From Sinomicrobium kalidii (lineage in GTDB: Bacteria; Bacteroidota; Bacteroidia; Flavobacteriales; Flavobacteriaceae): a stretch of DNA of 64,000 bases. The DNA is taken from contig NZ_CP089211.1 of the NCBI RefSeq assembly GCF_021183825.1, positions 4,942,501-5,006,500 on the forward strand, in the 5' to 3' direction. Made by a program: the position numbers and the translations under genes. The notes under the pieces were generated by a model. The model did no database searches. It was not told the origin of the DNA and saw only the letters and a program-made list of their open reading frames with translations. Below, in pieces: positions 53,927 to 61,976 of the stretch; positions within the stretch are counted from its first letter, which is position 1, and each line of letters begins with the position of its first letter.

Positions 53927-55420
53927 ATGAGTGTACAGAAAATCATATTAGCAGTCCTAATATTAGGACTTTTCGGTTGTTCTAAAAAAGAGAAAGGGAT
54001 AATCATAAATGGAAAAATTGATGGGGAGCATTCCGGAAAAGTTGAATATACAAGTCCCATTGAAGGCAAATGGTTTTACGGAGATAAAAAATCCATAACA
54101 GTTGACTCTGTAGGGGCATTTCAGGTAAAAATGGACGTTGAAAAACCATCATTTGTAACCATGTATGTTCCCGGAAAAGCTGGTGGTGTTTTGTTGGTCG
54201 AACCTGGGAAGGCTTACGACATTAAATTTGAACTGAAAACGAATCAAAAAAAGTTTCTTGTTATTTCTAAAGACAGTATTGCACAAAACTTTTATAATAC
54301 GTTACCATCTCCGGATTTTTATATGATGGGCTTAAATGAATTTTATAATGACTCAATTCCTTTAGAAATATCCTCCAAAATGGATACTCTCAAAGAAAAG
54401 GAGATTTCCAGGTTCGGTGAATTATTGAAAAAAAATGAAATTTCAAAAGACTTCTATGAATTAGCAGTATTGGACCGAAAAGTATATTATTCCGCACTGG
54501 AAACCGGACTTGCTGCTATGCTTCTGCGAAAGCATCTTAACGAAAAAGATGAAAGAGCATTAGGAAAACTCAAGAACTTTTGGGACGAAAAAATCGGAAT
54601 ATCAAAACTAAATGGACCTGATATTGTCCGTTCCCCTTGGTTTTATCCTTTAGTATATAATTCGGTATGGTACGCCCGATACTTATCGGAAAAACCCGAT
54701 CCGAAGGACATGGCAAAAATGTATGAAACAAGCAAAAGATTAAAATATAATATCGATGAACCCAAGAAATATCTTGCGGGAAAAGAACTTGAATATTATT
54801 TAGCTTCTTACATCTTCTTAGAAAGCTGGCAGACCAAAGACAACTCAAAGGAAATAATTGAAATGTATGAAAATTTCAAAAATGAATATCCCGATAGTCC
54901 TTATAATAAATACCTGGCTTCCTCGATACAACCTATTATTGATTTCCACAAAAAACTGGAAAATGCTCAACCGAATGGAGAGGTACGAATTGTTAAAGAC
55001 TACGAAAACATTAACACATTCGATGAGTTAATAAAACAGCTGCATGGCAAAAAGGTTTTCGTGGATATATGGGGTACGTGGTGCGGCCCTTGCAAAAAGG
55101 AGTTTGAGCAGAAAGAAAGGTTGGAAGAATTATTGAAACCCAAAGACATTACAGTTCTTTATATATGCGAAGGAAGGAACAGTAAAGAAAAGGTGTGGAA
55201 GGAAATGATACAATTCTATGATTTGGAAGGGTTCCATATCCTCGCAAATAACACACTGGTTGCAAATATCATTGATAAATTCGGGAACAACGGTGCTTTC
55301 ACCTACCCTCGATATTTATTAGTTGATGAAAATGGAAGGGTTGTTAATCAGCAAGCCAGTTATCCATCAAAAATCAGACAATTGGAGAAGGAAATAAATG
55401 AAGGTTTCCTGTATAAATAA
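53927..55420 (+). CDS. TlpA-like thioredoxin lipoprotein
   Basis: The 497-residue protein has a lipobox (LILGLFGCSKKEK). A DUF4369-like beta-domain follows (about 25-110), then a helical middle region and a C-terminal thioredoxin fold (about 350-497) with active site WGTWCGPCKKEF and a YPRYLLVDENG cis-proline region. It would be a membrane-anchored periplasmic disulfide reductase. It starts 18 bp after the preceding membrane-protein gene. As cargo on an island it is a fairly ordinary Bacteroidota accessory gene. Confidence 0.88.
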   Translation: MSVQKIILAVLILGLFGCSKKEKGIIINGKIDGEHSGKVEYTSPIEGKWFYGDKKSITVDSVGAFQVKMDVEKPSFVTMYVPGKAGGVLLVEPGKAYDIKFELKTNQKKFLVISKDSIAQNFYNTLPSPDFYMMGLNEFYNDSIPLEISSKMDTLKEKEISRFGELLKKNEISKDFYELAVLDRKVYYSALETGLAAMLLRKHLNEKDERALGKLKNFWDEKIGISKLNGPDIVRSPWFYPLVYNSVWYARYLSEKPDPKDMAKMYETSKRLKYNIDEPKKYLAGKELEYYLASYIFLESWQTKDNSKEIIEMYENFKNEYPDSPYNKYLASSIQPIIDFHKKLENAQPNGEVRIVKDYENINTFDELIKQLHGKKVFVDIWGTWCGPCKKEFEQKERLEELLKPKDITVLYICEGRNSKEKVWKEMIQFYDLEGFHILANNTLVANIIDKFGNNGAFTYPRYLLVDENGRVVNQQASYPSKIRQLEKEINEGFLYK

Positions 55421-55818
55421 TAATTGACCGGGATCGATATTTAAAGTGAACACAAAATAAAGCCCCCTAATCTTTCCATAACTAATACTATTTTGCTTGG
55501 TGAAATTTTCCCTCTTCAATTATACTTTTTCTTTTTTTGACGCAAAAAATGACAGCTTTATAGGGCTTCTCAAAGGATTTGCGTCAAACGTAGGGATAAA
55601 TTTCAACAGTTTTATGCGGGTTCCCAGCGTTTTTATCCCTATAAAAAATCACTTTTTCTACATTTTTCCGTGAAAAAATCCCCGGTTTTACTAGGCTGAG
55701 AGCATTTTTCCGTGAAAATGTAGAATTTTTATATTGATGTGGAAACCCTCATTAACTTTAATTTATTGTAATTCAGTGAATTATAATAATAAAAACTCCG
55801 TAACGTCGCTTTTGCGCG
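55421..55818. other. AT-rich, hairpin-rich intergenic stretch
   Basis: No gene is seen. The stretch holds an inverted repeat, TTTGACGCAAA (55536-55546) and TTTGCGTCAAA (55578-55588). It also has a direct repeat of ATTTTTCCGTGAAAA near 55662 and 55707, whose outer parts CTACATTTT and AATGTAG are complementary. Its right end runs into the promoter-bearing repeat. Confidence 0.6.
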
Positions 55819-56072
55819 TTACCCTCTTGCTATTCCCCCTTAGATTCGCATTATTATTTATATAGAGATTTTTGTGATAATGTGGAAAGCCGTAAAATTT
55901 ATTTCGATAATGAATTTATATTGGCGCAGCAAAATTTGATATACAAAATAATGAATGATATATAAAATGACGAATCAATGACAATTCTTCCGAAATCGAG
56001 TAAATGTTGATGTCTTGTAAAGTGTAGGCTCCTAAGTGGCTGAAATTGTTAATTGTGTATATTTGTGTGGTA
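55819..56072 (+). repeat. Promoter-bearing intergenic repeat, copy 2
   Basis: This is the full-length copy, similar to 1608-1871 (inverted) and partly to 52428-52600. It ends with TGAAATTGTTAATTGTG and TATATTTG at 56058-56065, 35 bp before the start of the next gene. Confidence 0.85.
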
Positions 56073-56099
56073 GCTGCAACCTGAAAACAGAAACAACGA

Positions 56100-56849
56100 A
56101 TGAACATAGAAGATAAAATTGAATGGAATGGTTGGATGCTATTGGTTGCAGTTCTCGCTCTCGTTTCATCTGTAATAATTCCTTTTGCTCAAAAGAAGTA
56201 TGAAGAATATAGAGTAAAGAGAAATTTTCAATATTATCTTAAGAAACAGATTGGCTTGATATTGAATTTGCTTACGTCTGAAAAATTAGAATATCATAAG
56301 CCAAGTGTGAAAAATGAACCTAAAAAAGAGTTCCTGCTCATTCAAGACTTCATTGGAGAATTACAAAAGGACTTTAAGGAACACAAGAACACTGTTCAGC
56401 CTAGGGTTATTTTCATGCTATTAATGAACGTTCAAAAGTTATGTCACTTTGCTTTTCAGTTACGAAGAATAATATCGACAATTGACTTGCAAGGTATTAC
56501 GGACAAAACACTCGAACATGGCAAAGAATTATCAAAGAAAGAACTGAACAAAATCTATGGCTTAATTCTCATTTGTGAGAGCTACATGAGCATTAGTCTA
56601 TTCCATGACAAGTTCGATTCAATTAAATCAATCAAGCGAGACATTGAAAACGACATTTGGAAAGGACTTAAAGTTGAAAAGGACTTGTTAACCAATCAAA
56701 ACAGACTTAATGAAGATTTACTGATTTTAAATGACAATGAGAACAGCCTTAAAGAACTGTCAGACATATTGCTCATTATCAATCAAGAGACGAAAAAATA
56801 TTTTGACTACGACAAACTACAGAAGAAAAGAAATAAAGGCAGCAGCTAA
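56100..56849 (+). CDS. Single-span membrane protein of unknown function
   Basis: The 249-residue protein has one N-terminal span (about 12-30, WMLLVAVLALVSSVIIPFA) and a long, mostly helical cytoplasmic region (FLLIQDFIGELQKDFKEHKN, LNKIYGLILICESYMSISLFHDKFDSIKS). It has no recognisable motif. Its promoter lies in the repeat directly upstream, and its stop codon lies inside an attC-like hairpin (56843-56973). Confidence 0.65.
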   Translation: MNIEDKIEWNGWMLLVAVLALVSSVIIPFAQKKYEEYRVKRNFQYYLKKQIGLILNLLTSEKLEYHKPSVKNEPKKEFLLIQDFIGELQKDFKEHKNTVQPRVIFMLLMNVQKLCHFAFQLRRIISTIDLQGITDKTLEHGKELSKKELNKIYGLILICESYMSISLFHDKFDSIKSIKRDIENDIWKGLKVEKDLLTNQNRLNEDLLILNDNENSLKELSDILLIINQETKKYFDYDKLQKKRNKGSS

Positions 56850-56973
56850 CATCGGCTATAGCAAATGCAGGCTGACCACTTAAAAATGAAGATATTACAA
56901 CTAAATAAATTTACGGTAGGCGGACAAGAAAGCGGTTTCAATATCCCGCACTTGCCATAGCCAGGCACAAGCT
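56843..56973 (+). other. attC-like hairpin, degenerate
   Basis: The pair GGCTATAGCAAATGC (56854-56868) and GCACTTGCCATAGCC (56948-56962) can form a long hairpin with 13 of 15 bases matching. The left end, GCTAACATCG, overlaps the stop codon of the preceding gene and resembles the left end of the site at 57852. The outer right core (GTTRRRY) is not preserved. Confidence 0.4.
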
Positions 56974-56984
56974 AAAAAAACGGA

Positions 56985-57842
56985 ATGACAGAAAATAACC
57001 AACTAACCATAAAATTCGGAGGAGACGGAAATATCAAAATAGATACCCTGACGGAATTTTTAGACAACTACAAACAACTTCTCTACTTAATCAATAATGA
57101 GTTAGGTTACAATCCTGCCGATATGATTATTGAAGTTTCCCCACCCGAAAACGGAAGTTTTAAAATTAAACTGAAGTCAAAATATAAAGATTTGATTTTA
57201 GAAAAAATGGGGGATTTAACCGTTGGAACTTTAGTTGGACTTCTGATTTTATTTGCAACAAACTCAACACAAAACAAAACGGAGGAAGAAATAAAAAAGA
57301 TTTTGGAAGACAAACAAATCGTCGATAAAGAATTGCCAAAAGTAATTTATAATCTTTCCCAAGATTCAGGAGTAAATCAAAAAATTCAACAGACCTTTAT
57401 CATCGTAAATAACGACGAGAACGTAAAGGATTTAAAAATAGAACGAGAAGAAAAAGAAATCATAAACATTAATCGAACAGAATTTTCAAAATTGATTGAC
57501 CAAGCAACGACTTTAGAAATAGAAGAATTACCCGAATCGGACATCCTAACCGATGAAGCCACTTTAATAATAAAAACTATACATTTTGAGGGACACGCAA
57601 AATGGGCTTTTATTTTTAGAGGTTATCCAATAAAAGCATCTATCAAAGATGATGACTTTTTCGAGCGACTAAAAAATGAGGCTTTCAGAAAAGGAGATGC
57701 TCTAAAAGTAATTCTATCAAAAAAACGAAATTTTGATAAAGATTTACAAACCTATATTGTTGACCAAAATAGTTATGTGATTGAAAAAGTAACTGAACAC
57801 ATATCTAAATCGGACAATCAAAATAGATTAAAATTTGAATGA
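56985..57842 (+). CDS. Protein of unknown function with central membrane segment
   Basis: The 285-residue protein starts with MTENNQLTIKFGGDGNIKIDTLTEFLDNYKQLLYLINNELGY. It continues with IIEVSPPENGSFKIKLKS, a single hydrophobic segment at about 79-93 (VGTLVGLLILFATNS), and a C-terminal mixed domain (FEGHAKWAFIFRGYPIKASIKDDDFFERL). I do not recognise a functional family. It is bounded on both sides by attC-like hairpins with almost no spare sequence, the arrangement of a single-gene cassette. Confidence 0.7.
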   Translation: MTENNQLTIKFGGDGNIKIDTLTEFLDNYKQLLYLINNELGYNPADMIIEVSPPENGSFKIKLKSKYKDLILEKMGDLTVGTLVGLLILFATNSTQNKTEEEIKKILEDKQIVDKELPKVIYNLSQDSGVNQKIQQTFIIVNNDENVKDLKIEREEKEIININRTEFSKLIDQATTLEIEELPESDILTDEATLIIKTIHFEGHAKWAFIFRGYPIKASIKDDDFFERLKNEAFRKGDALKVILSKKRNFDKDLQTYIVDQNSYVIEKVTEHISKSDNQNRLKFE

Positions 57843-57851
57843 AAAGCCAGA

Positions 57852-57986
57852 GCCTAACATCGCCTACACGTCAGGTGGGCAAAAGGCGTACTTGGGAATA
57901 ACCTCGGATACGTCCAACGGTAGTTCCTTTTTTGCTAACTTAATTGCGTAGAAACCTGCCCGCCATGTAGTCGTAAACCGTTAGGC
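57852..57986 (+). other. attC-like recombination site candidate
   Basis: GCCTAAC (57852-57858) and GTTAGGC (57980-57986) form the outer core pair. CTACA/TGTAG and GGTGGGCA/TGCCCGCC form inner pairs, so 135 bp can fold into one long imperfect hairpin. The site begins 10 bp after one stop codon and ends 14 bp before the next gene's start, as attC sites of integron cassettes do. No integron integrase is seen in the window. Confidence 0.5.
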
Positions 57987-57999
57987 AACATTTGAGAAA

Positions 58000-58922
58000 A
58001 TGACCAAAAGAAAAAAAATAATTATTGGATTACTATTATTGGACTCATAGCTGTAAGTTTAATCATTTACTCTTGGTTTTATACCTACAATCGATTAGAA
58101 TCACTACCATTTGATGAAAGAGGTACTTTTGGAGATATGTTTGGCTCTATTAATGCTTTGTATTCAGGTTTGGCATTCGCTGGAATAATATTCACAATTT
58201 TACTTCAAAAAAAAGAACTAAATTATCAAAGGGAAGAGCTTAGAGAAACAAGAAAAGAATTTGAGACACAAAACAAAACGTTAAAGCTTCAAAGATTTGA
58301 AAATACTTTTTTCAATCTTTTATCTCTACATCACCAAATTATAGATTCGATAGATTTAGATATAGAGAAAGAAAAAAGAGTTAAAAGTCCTTCTGTCAAC
58401 ACCGTGCGATTTTCATTAGATAATCCGACGGAATACGAACGAATTATAATAAAAGGAAGAGATATTTTTAAGCTAACATATGATGAGCTAAAAGAAAAGC
58501 TTGGAGATAAAAAAGCTATAGAAAGTATCAATATCGATTATATGGAGTTTTACGAATCTGTTCAAACTGACTTTGGGCACTACTTCAGAAATTTATATCG
58601 TATTATTAAGCTTGTAGATCAAACAGAATTTCATAGTCATTCGGAATTAGATGTTGATCCAAATGGCATAACCCGTATAGAACGTTTGGGTTATACTCAA
58701 CCCAATTATAATACTCGTTACAAATATACATCAATAATAAGGGCACAATTATCTGATTACGAACTTTTGTGGCTATTTTATAATGGATTAAGTGAAAAAG
58801 GAAATGAAAAATTTAAGCCTTTAATTGAAAAATATTCCATCTTAAAGAATTTACCAAAAGACAAACTTAATAACCCAGAATTAACTGAAGAATATAAACC
58901 AAAAGCATATAATAACAATTGA
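58000..58922 (+). pseudogene. Putative AbiC-like abortive infection protein, frameshifted in A8
   Basis: The main frame (from 58137) encodes SINALYSGLAFAGIIFTILLQKKELNYQREELRETRKEF and NTFFNLLSLHHQIID, the hallmark of the putative phage abortive infection (putAbiC-like) family. Codons directly upstream in this frame encode a first membrane span (YWITIIGLIAVSLIIYSWF) but reach no start codon. The ATG at 58000 (MTKRKK) is out of frame by one base at a run of eight A (58011-58018); a ninth A would fuse them into a normal ~308-residue protein. It is either switched off, phase-variable or a sequencing error. Confidence 0.75.
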
Positions 58923-59053
58923 AAACCGTACCCTAATGACTATAAAGTAATTGCTTGTTCTCGCCTATTCTGAAAATTCTACAGAAGTTTTCAGATTGAT
59001 GTGTTTGTATAGTTAGATACTAATTCTAACGACTACTTATTATTGAAACCGAT

Positions 59054-59065
59054 GTACAACATTTT
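59054..59065. repeat. Inverted 12-mer flanking the next gene, left
   Basis: GTACAACATTTT lies just before the gene at 59074, and its exact complement lies at 59902-59913, touching that gene's stop codon. Both contain (G)TTGTACAAC-like palindromes. Confidence 0.6.
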
Positions 59066-59073
59066 AACAAAAT

Positions 59074-59901
59074 ATGACCTCCGAAACTATTAACAGCCTA
59101 TTTCCATCAACAATTTCTCTAATTGTTACTTCTTTATTCGGACTATTAGTAGGAATATTGGTTGAAAAATTTAAAAACAGATTACGAATCATAACCTATG
59201 AGATTTACACCCAAAACCTTAAACCGGATTTATCCCCTAGCTTAGCTGGAAAAATACAAATAACTTTAGACAATAGAGTAATACATTCATTAAGGACTAT
59301 ATATTTTAAGTTTGAAAACAAAAGCAACGTTGATTTAGAAAATGTTGCAATAAAGTTTAGTATAGGTCCAGGTGCTTTTATTCAAAGTGGTGAAGGATAT
59401 TTAAGTAATGACTCGTCCTGGCTGAAATGGACAGAAAGCCATAATACTTTCTTTGAAAATGTTCTTGCAGAGTATACTAATTTACCAGTAGATGAAAGTG
59501 GAAAAAAGAACATTTCGGATGAATTAAAAAATAGAATCAATCACATATATAGCACTCAAGAATTTTTAGTTCCTGTTTTTAATAGAAATGAAAGTGCTCA
59601 CTTTAATTTTCTTCTTGAAGACCCATTAGACGGTAGTTTAGCTAATTTATTGCCTTCTATTGTACATAAATCAGTCAAGTTAGAAAGGAAAATAGATGAT
59701 GACAAAGCTGCCAAACAAAATTTATGGACAGCAGTATCTATCGGAACAATAATCGTAATAATCGTTCTTTCATTAATGATTTATTCTAATCCACCACAAA
59801 CGATTCTGATAATTGTTGCTGGAATTGTCGGATTTTCTTATTCAATTATCGGTTATTTGATTTTAGGAATTTATAAAAGAATTAGAGCGTTTTTTAAGTA
59901 A
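59074..59901 (+). CDS. Membrane protein of unknown function, three spans
   Basis: The 275-residue protein has one N-terminal span (about 12-30, ISLIVTSLFGLLVGILVE). A roughly 190-residue beta-rich domain follows (VIHSLRTIYFKFENKSNVDLENVAIKFSIGPGAFI), and two C-terminal spans lie near 220-265. I recognise no family. The gene is framed by an inverted 12-mer (59054-59065 and 59902-59913), which hints at cassette-like mobility. It is the last cargo gene before the integrase. Confidence 0.7.
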   Translation: MTSETINSLFPSTISLIVTSLFGLLVGILVEKFKNRLRIITYEIYTQNLKPDLSPSLAGKIQITLDNRVIHSLRTIYFKFENKSNVDLENVAIKFSIGPGAFIQSGEGYLSNDSSWLKWTESHNTFFENVLAEYTNLPVDESGKKNISDELKNRINHIYSTQEFLVPVFNRNESAHFNFLLEDPLDGSLANLLPSIVHKSVKLERKIDDDKAAKQNLWTAVSIGTIIVIIVLSLMIYSNPPQTILIIVAGIVGFSYSIIGYLILGIYKRIRAFFK

Positions 59902-59913
59902 AAAATGTTGTAC

Positions 59914-60201
59914 AACAATGATCATAGTTACATAGTTGGTTGGAGAGACCTACAAGTTTTTCTTCACAAAGATTTCCAAAAAGAATGGAAAAGCAAATAG
60001 CTGGAATCTCAAAAATGGTACAACCAAAAATAAATCCATACCTTTACCAAGTAAAGACACCCAACCCCACCCAACAAAAATGCTCTTTCCCATACCCGGT
60101 GTACAAATAGGTGAACACAAAAACGATTAACACTGTAACGAGTTGATATACAGTCGGTATCGAAGATGAAAATTCTTCCAGTCACGCTTTACTAATAATG
60201 C
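59914..60201. other. Gene-free gap before the integrase
   Basis: A frame of 64 codons crosses this AT-rich gap but has no ribosome-binding site, low-complexity composition and no recognisable domain. I see no other feature. Confidence 0.5.
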
Positions 60202-61473
60202 TTATTGGTTTAATGAAACCTTTGACTGTACTTCTTGTGTCTGACCGTTTAATCTAGTAGCCAACTGCTCCATATCCTCATGTATTTTAGTTTCCAATAC
60301 CCTGGCATAAATCTGCGTAGTAGAAAGTTTGGTATGGCCTAATAGTTTGGATACCGTTTCTATGGGCACACCGTTGGAAAGCGTTACCGTTGTGGCAAAA
60401 GTATGCCGGGCAGCGTGAAAAGAAATGTGCTTATCAATACCGCATAGTTCCATAATTTCCTTTAAATAGCTGTTGGTCTTTGGGTTGGAATAGACAGGTA
60501 AAAGTTTATCACCCTTTCCGGAAACGGTATCATATTTTTTCAGGATTTCAAGGGCTTTATCCAAAAGAGGGATTTTAACGGGAGTCTGGCTCTTTTGTCG
60601 TTGTGTGGATATCCAATGCTTGCCGTCTATTCCCCTAACAATATGGCGGTCGCTTAATGCCTCTACGTCCACATAAGAAAGCCCTGTATAACAGCAAAAG
60701 ACGAAAATATCCCGTACCAGGCAATGGCCTTGTTTTTTGAGGATAATAGATTCGAGTTTTTCGAGTTCCGAAGCATTCAGATATACCCGCTCATACCGAT
60801 CGTATTTTAGCTTATAGCGTATAAAAGGGTCTTTGACTATCCATTCCATTTTTAGGGCCAGGTTGATTAATTTTTTTAATCGTTCCAGATGTTTCATCGC
60901 CCCGTTATTGTTTAATGGCTGATGCTCATTAATAGGGGAGGTGGTGCGTAAAAAATACTCGAAATCCGCAATAAAACGGTACGATAATTCCTGAAGGTAA
61001 ACATCATCCGATCGCATCATTTTCTGCAAAAACAGTTTAATATACCGTTCCGTAGTATAATAATTCTTCATGGTTGAAGGGGCCAAAACCATTTTCATTC
61101 TGGTATTGTGATAATGTATTAATTCCACCAAAGTATGGTAGTCGTCGTCTTCCCCGACAAACAAATTTTTGATAGCCCGCGCCGTTACTAGCTTTCGCGA
61201 AGATTTTAATTGTTGGTAACAATCGTATAAATCTGCTTGGGTAGCGTCCAGATAAGCGTTTAACGCCCTGGATTCGGGGCTTCGCGAAGTCAAGCGCCCG
61301 GATTTGGTGTCCCAGGAGGTCACCGCACAGGTAACCGAAATAGACCGTTTTAAACTGATCTCTGCCCGTTTTCCATTGACGGTAACACGGGCATAAATGG
61401 GGATCAATCCGTTCTTCTTTTTCTTGGCCTTATTCGGCCAGAATAAAATGTTGAAAGTGTTGGAAGTCCGCAT
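60202..61473 (-). CDS. Tyrosine site-specific integrase of the tRNA-Pro island
   Basis: From the ATG at 61473 (MRTSNTFNILFWPNKAK) the protein has about 423 residues; eight upstream codons are optional. It has an N-terminal arm-binding domain (IPIYARVTVNGKRAEISLKR), a SAM-like core-binding domain (MKNYYTTERYIKLFLQKM, NNNGAMKHLERLKKLINLALKMEW), and a catalytic domain with CCYTGLSYVDV (first Arg region), HAARHTFATT, LGHTKLSTTQIYARV with the nucleophilic Tyr. It is transcribed away from the tRNA, starting about 230 bp from it. It should catalyse insertion and excision at the tRNA-Pro 3' end. Confidence 0.94.
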   Translation of the reverse strand: MRTSNTFNILFWPNKAKKKKNGLIPIYARVTVNGKRAEISLKRSISVTCAVTSWDTKSGRLTSRSPESRALNAYLDATQADLYDCYQQLKSSRKLVTARAIKNLFVGEDDDYHTLVELIHYHNTRMKMVLAPSTMKNYYTTERYIKLFLQKMMRSDDVYLQELSYRFIADFEYFLRTTSPINEHQPLNNNGAMKHLERLKKLINLALKMEWIVKDPFIRYKLKYDRYERVYLNASELEKLESIILKKQGHCLVRDIFVFCCYTGLSYVDVEALSDRHIVRGIDGKHWISTQRQKSQTPVKIPLLDKALEILKKYDTVSGKGDKLLPVYSNPKTNSYLKEIMELCGIDKHISFHAARHTFATTVTLSNGVPIETVSKLLGHTKLSTTQIYARVLETKIHEDMEQLATRLNGQTQEVQSKVSLNQ

Positions 61474-61578
61474 AAACTCTCGTTTTAAGTGAAACATCGA
61501 TTTGCAAAACGAAAGTCAAATCGCAACGAAAGTCATTTGCTATTACCCGGTAAGGTAATAAAAATTTCGGTCTCAAAA

Positions 61579-61602
61579 CAGGTAACCGAATAGGTAACTT
61601 TT
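61579..61602 (+). repeat. 24-bp repeat inside the right island end
   Basis: This stretch is identical to 48327-48350 and contains GGTAACCGAATAGGTAAC. It lies 106 bp upstream of the integrase start and 95 bp from the att core, as arm-type integrase sites often do. Confidence 0.7.
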
Positions 61603-61696
61603 TATTTGCTTAAAAAAGAAACCGTATGAATTCGGCAAAAATTTATTTTACTGAAAATCACACGGTTAACCATTTTTTGATATTAAAAAATATCTG

Positions 61697-61713
61697 CTTT
61701 GTCGGGGTGACTG
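61697..61713 (+). other. Right att repeat of the island, in the tRNA-Pro 3' end
   Basis: CTTTGTCGGGGTGACTG is the same 17 bp as at 48250-48266. Twelve of its bases belong to the tRNA gene, which remains intact after integration. Confidence 0.85.
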
Positions 61714-61774
61714 GACTCGAACCAGCGACCACACGCACCCCATGCGTGTACGCTACCAACTGCGCCACACCCCG
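61702..61774 (-). tRNA. tRNA-Pro (GGG anticodon)
   Basis: Read on the minus strand, the acceptor pairs CGGGGTG with CACCCCG plus discriminator A. The D-arm is GCGCAGTTGGTAGCGT. The anticodon stem CACGC/GCGTG encloses the 7-nt loop ATGGGGT with U33 and anticodon GGG. The T-arm is GCTGG-TTCGAGT-CCAGT. CCA is not encoded. The 3' end is the target of the island: bases 61697-61713 are repeated at 48250-48266. Confidence 0.95.
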
Positions 61775-61976
61775 ATTGCCCTGTGGCTTTTGATAGGGGA
61801 GAACACTTGTGCTTTCCCGAATTCTGCGCGAATATACAGAAAAATTATAAAGTGGAAAATATAAATGATAAACAAAAATCAACGCCTGTGTTTACTGTAT
61901 TGATTATGTGTCTATTCCTGAAAAAACAACTGGAAAACGGGCGTTCTTTTAAGAAAAACGCCCGCTATGGTGAAGC

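Noticed and set aside
52612..59901. A complete mobile integron
   Set aside because: Only one good and one degenerate attC-like site are seen, and no IntI-type integrase is present; the local integrase is of the tRNA-targeting island type.
59936..60130. 64-codon frame before the integrase
   Set aside because: It has low-complexity Lys/Asn/Pro-rich composition, no start region and no family resemblance.
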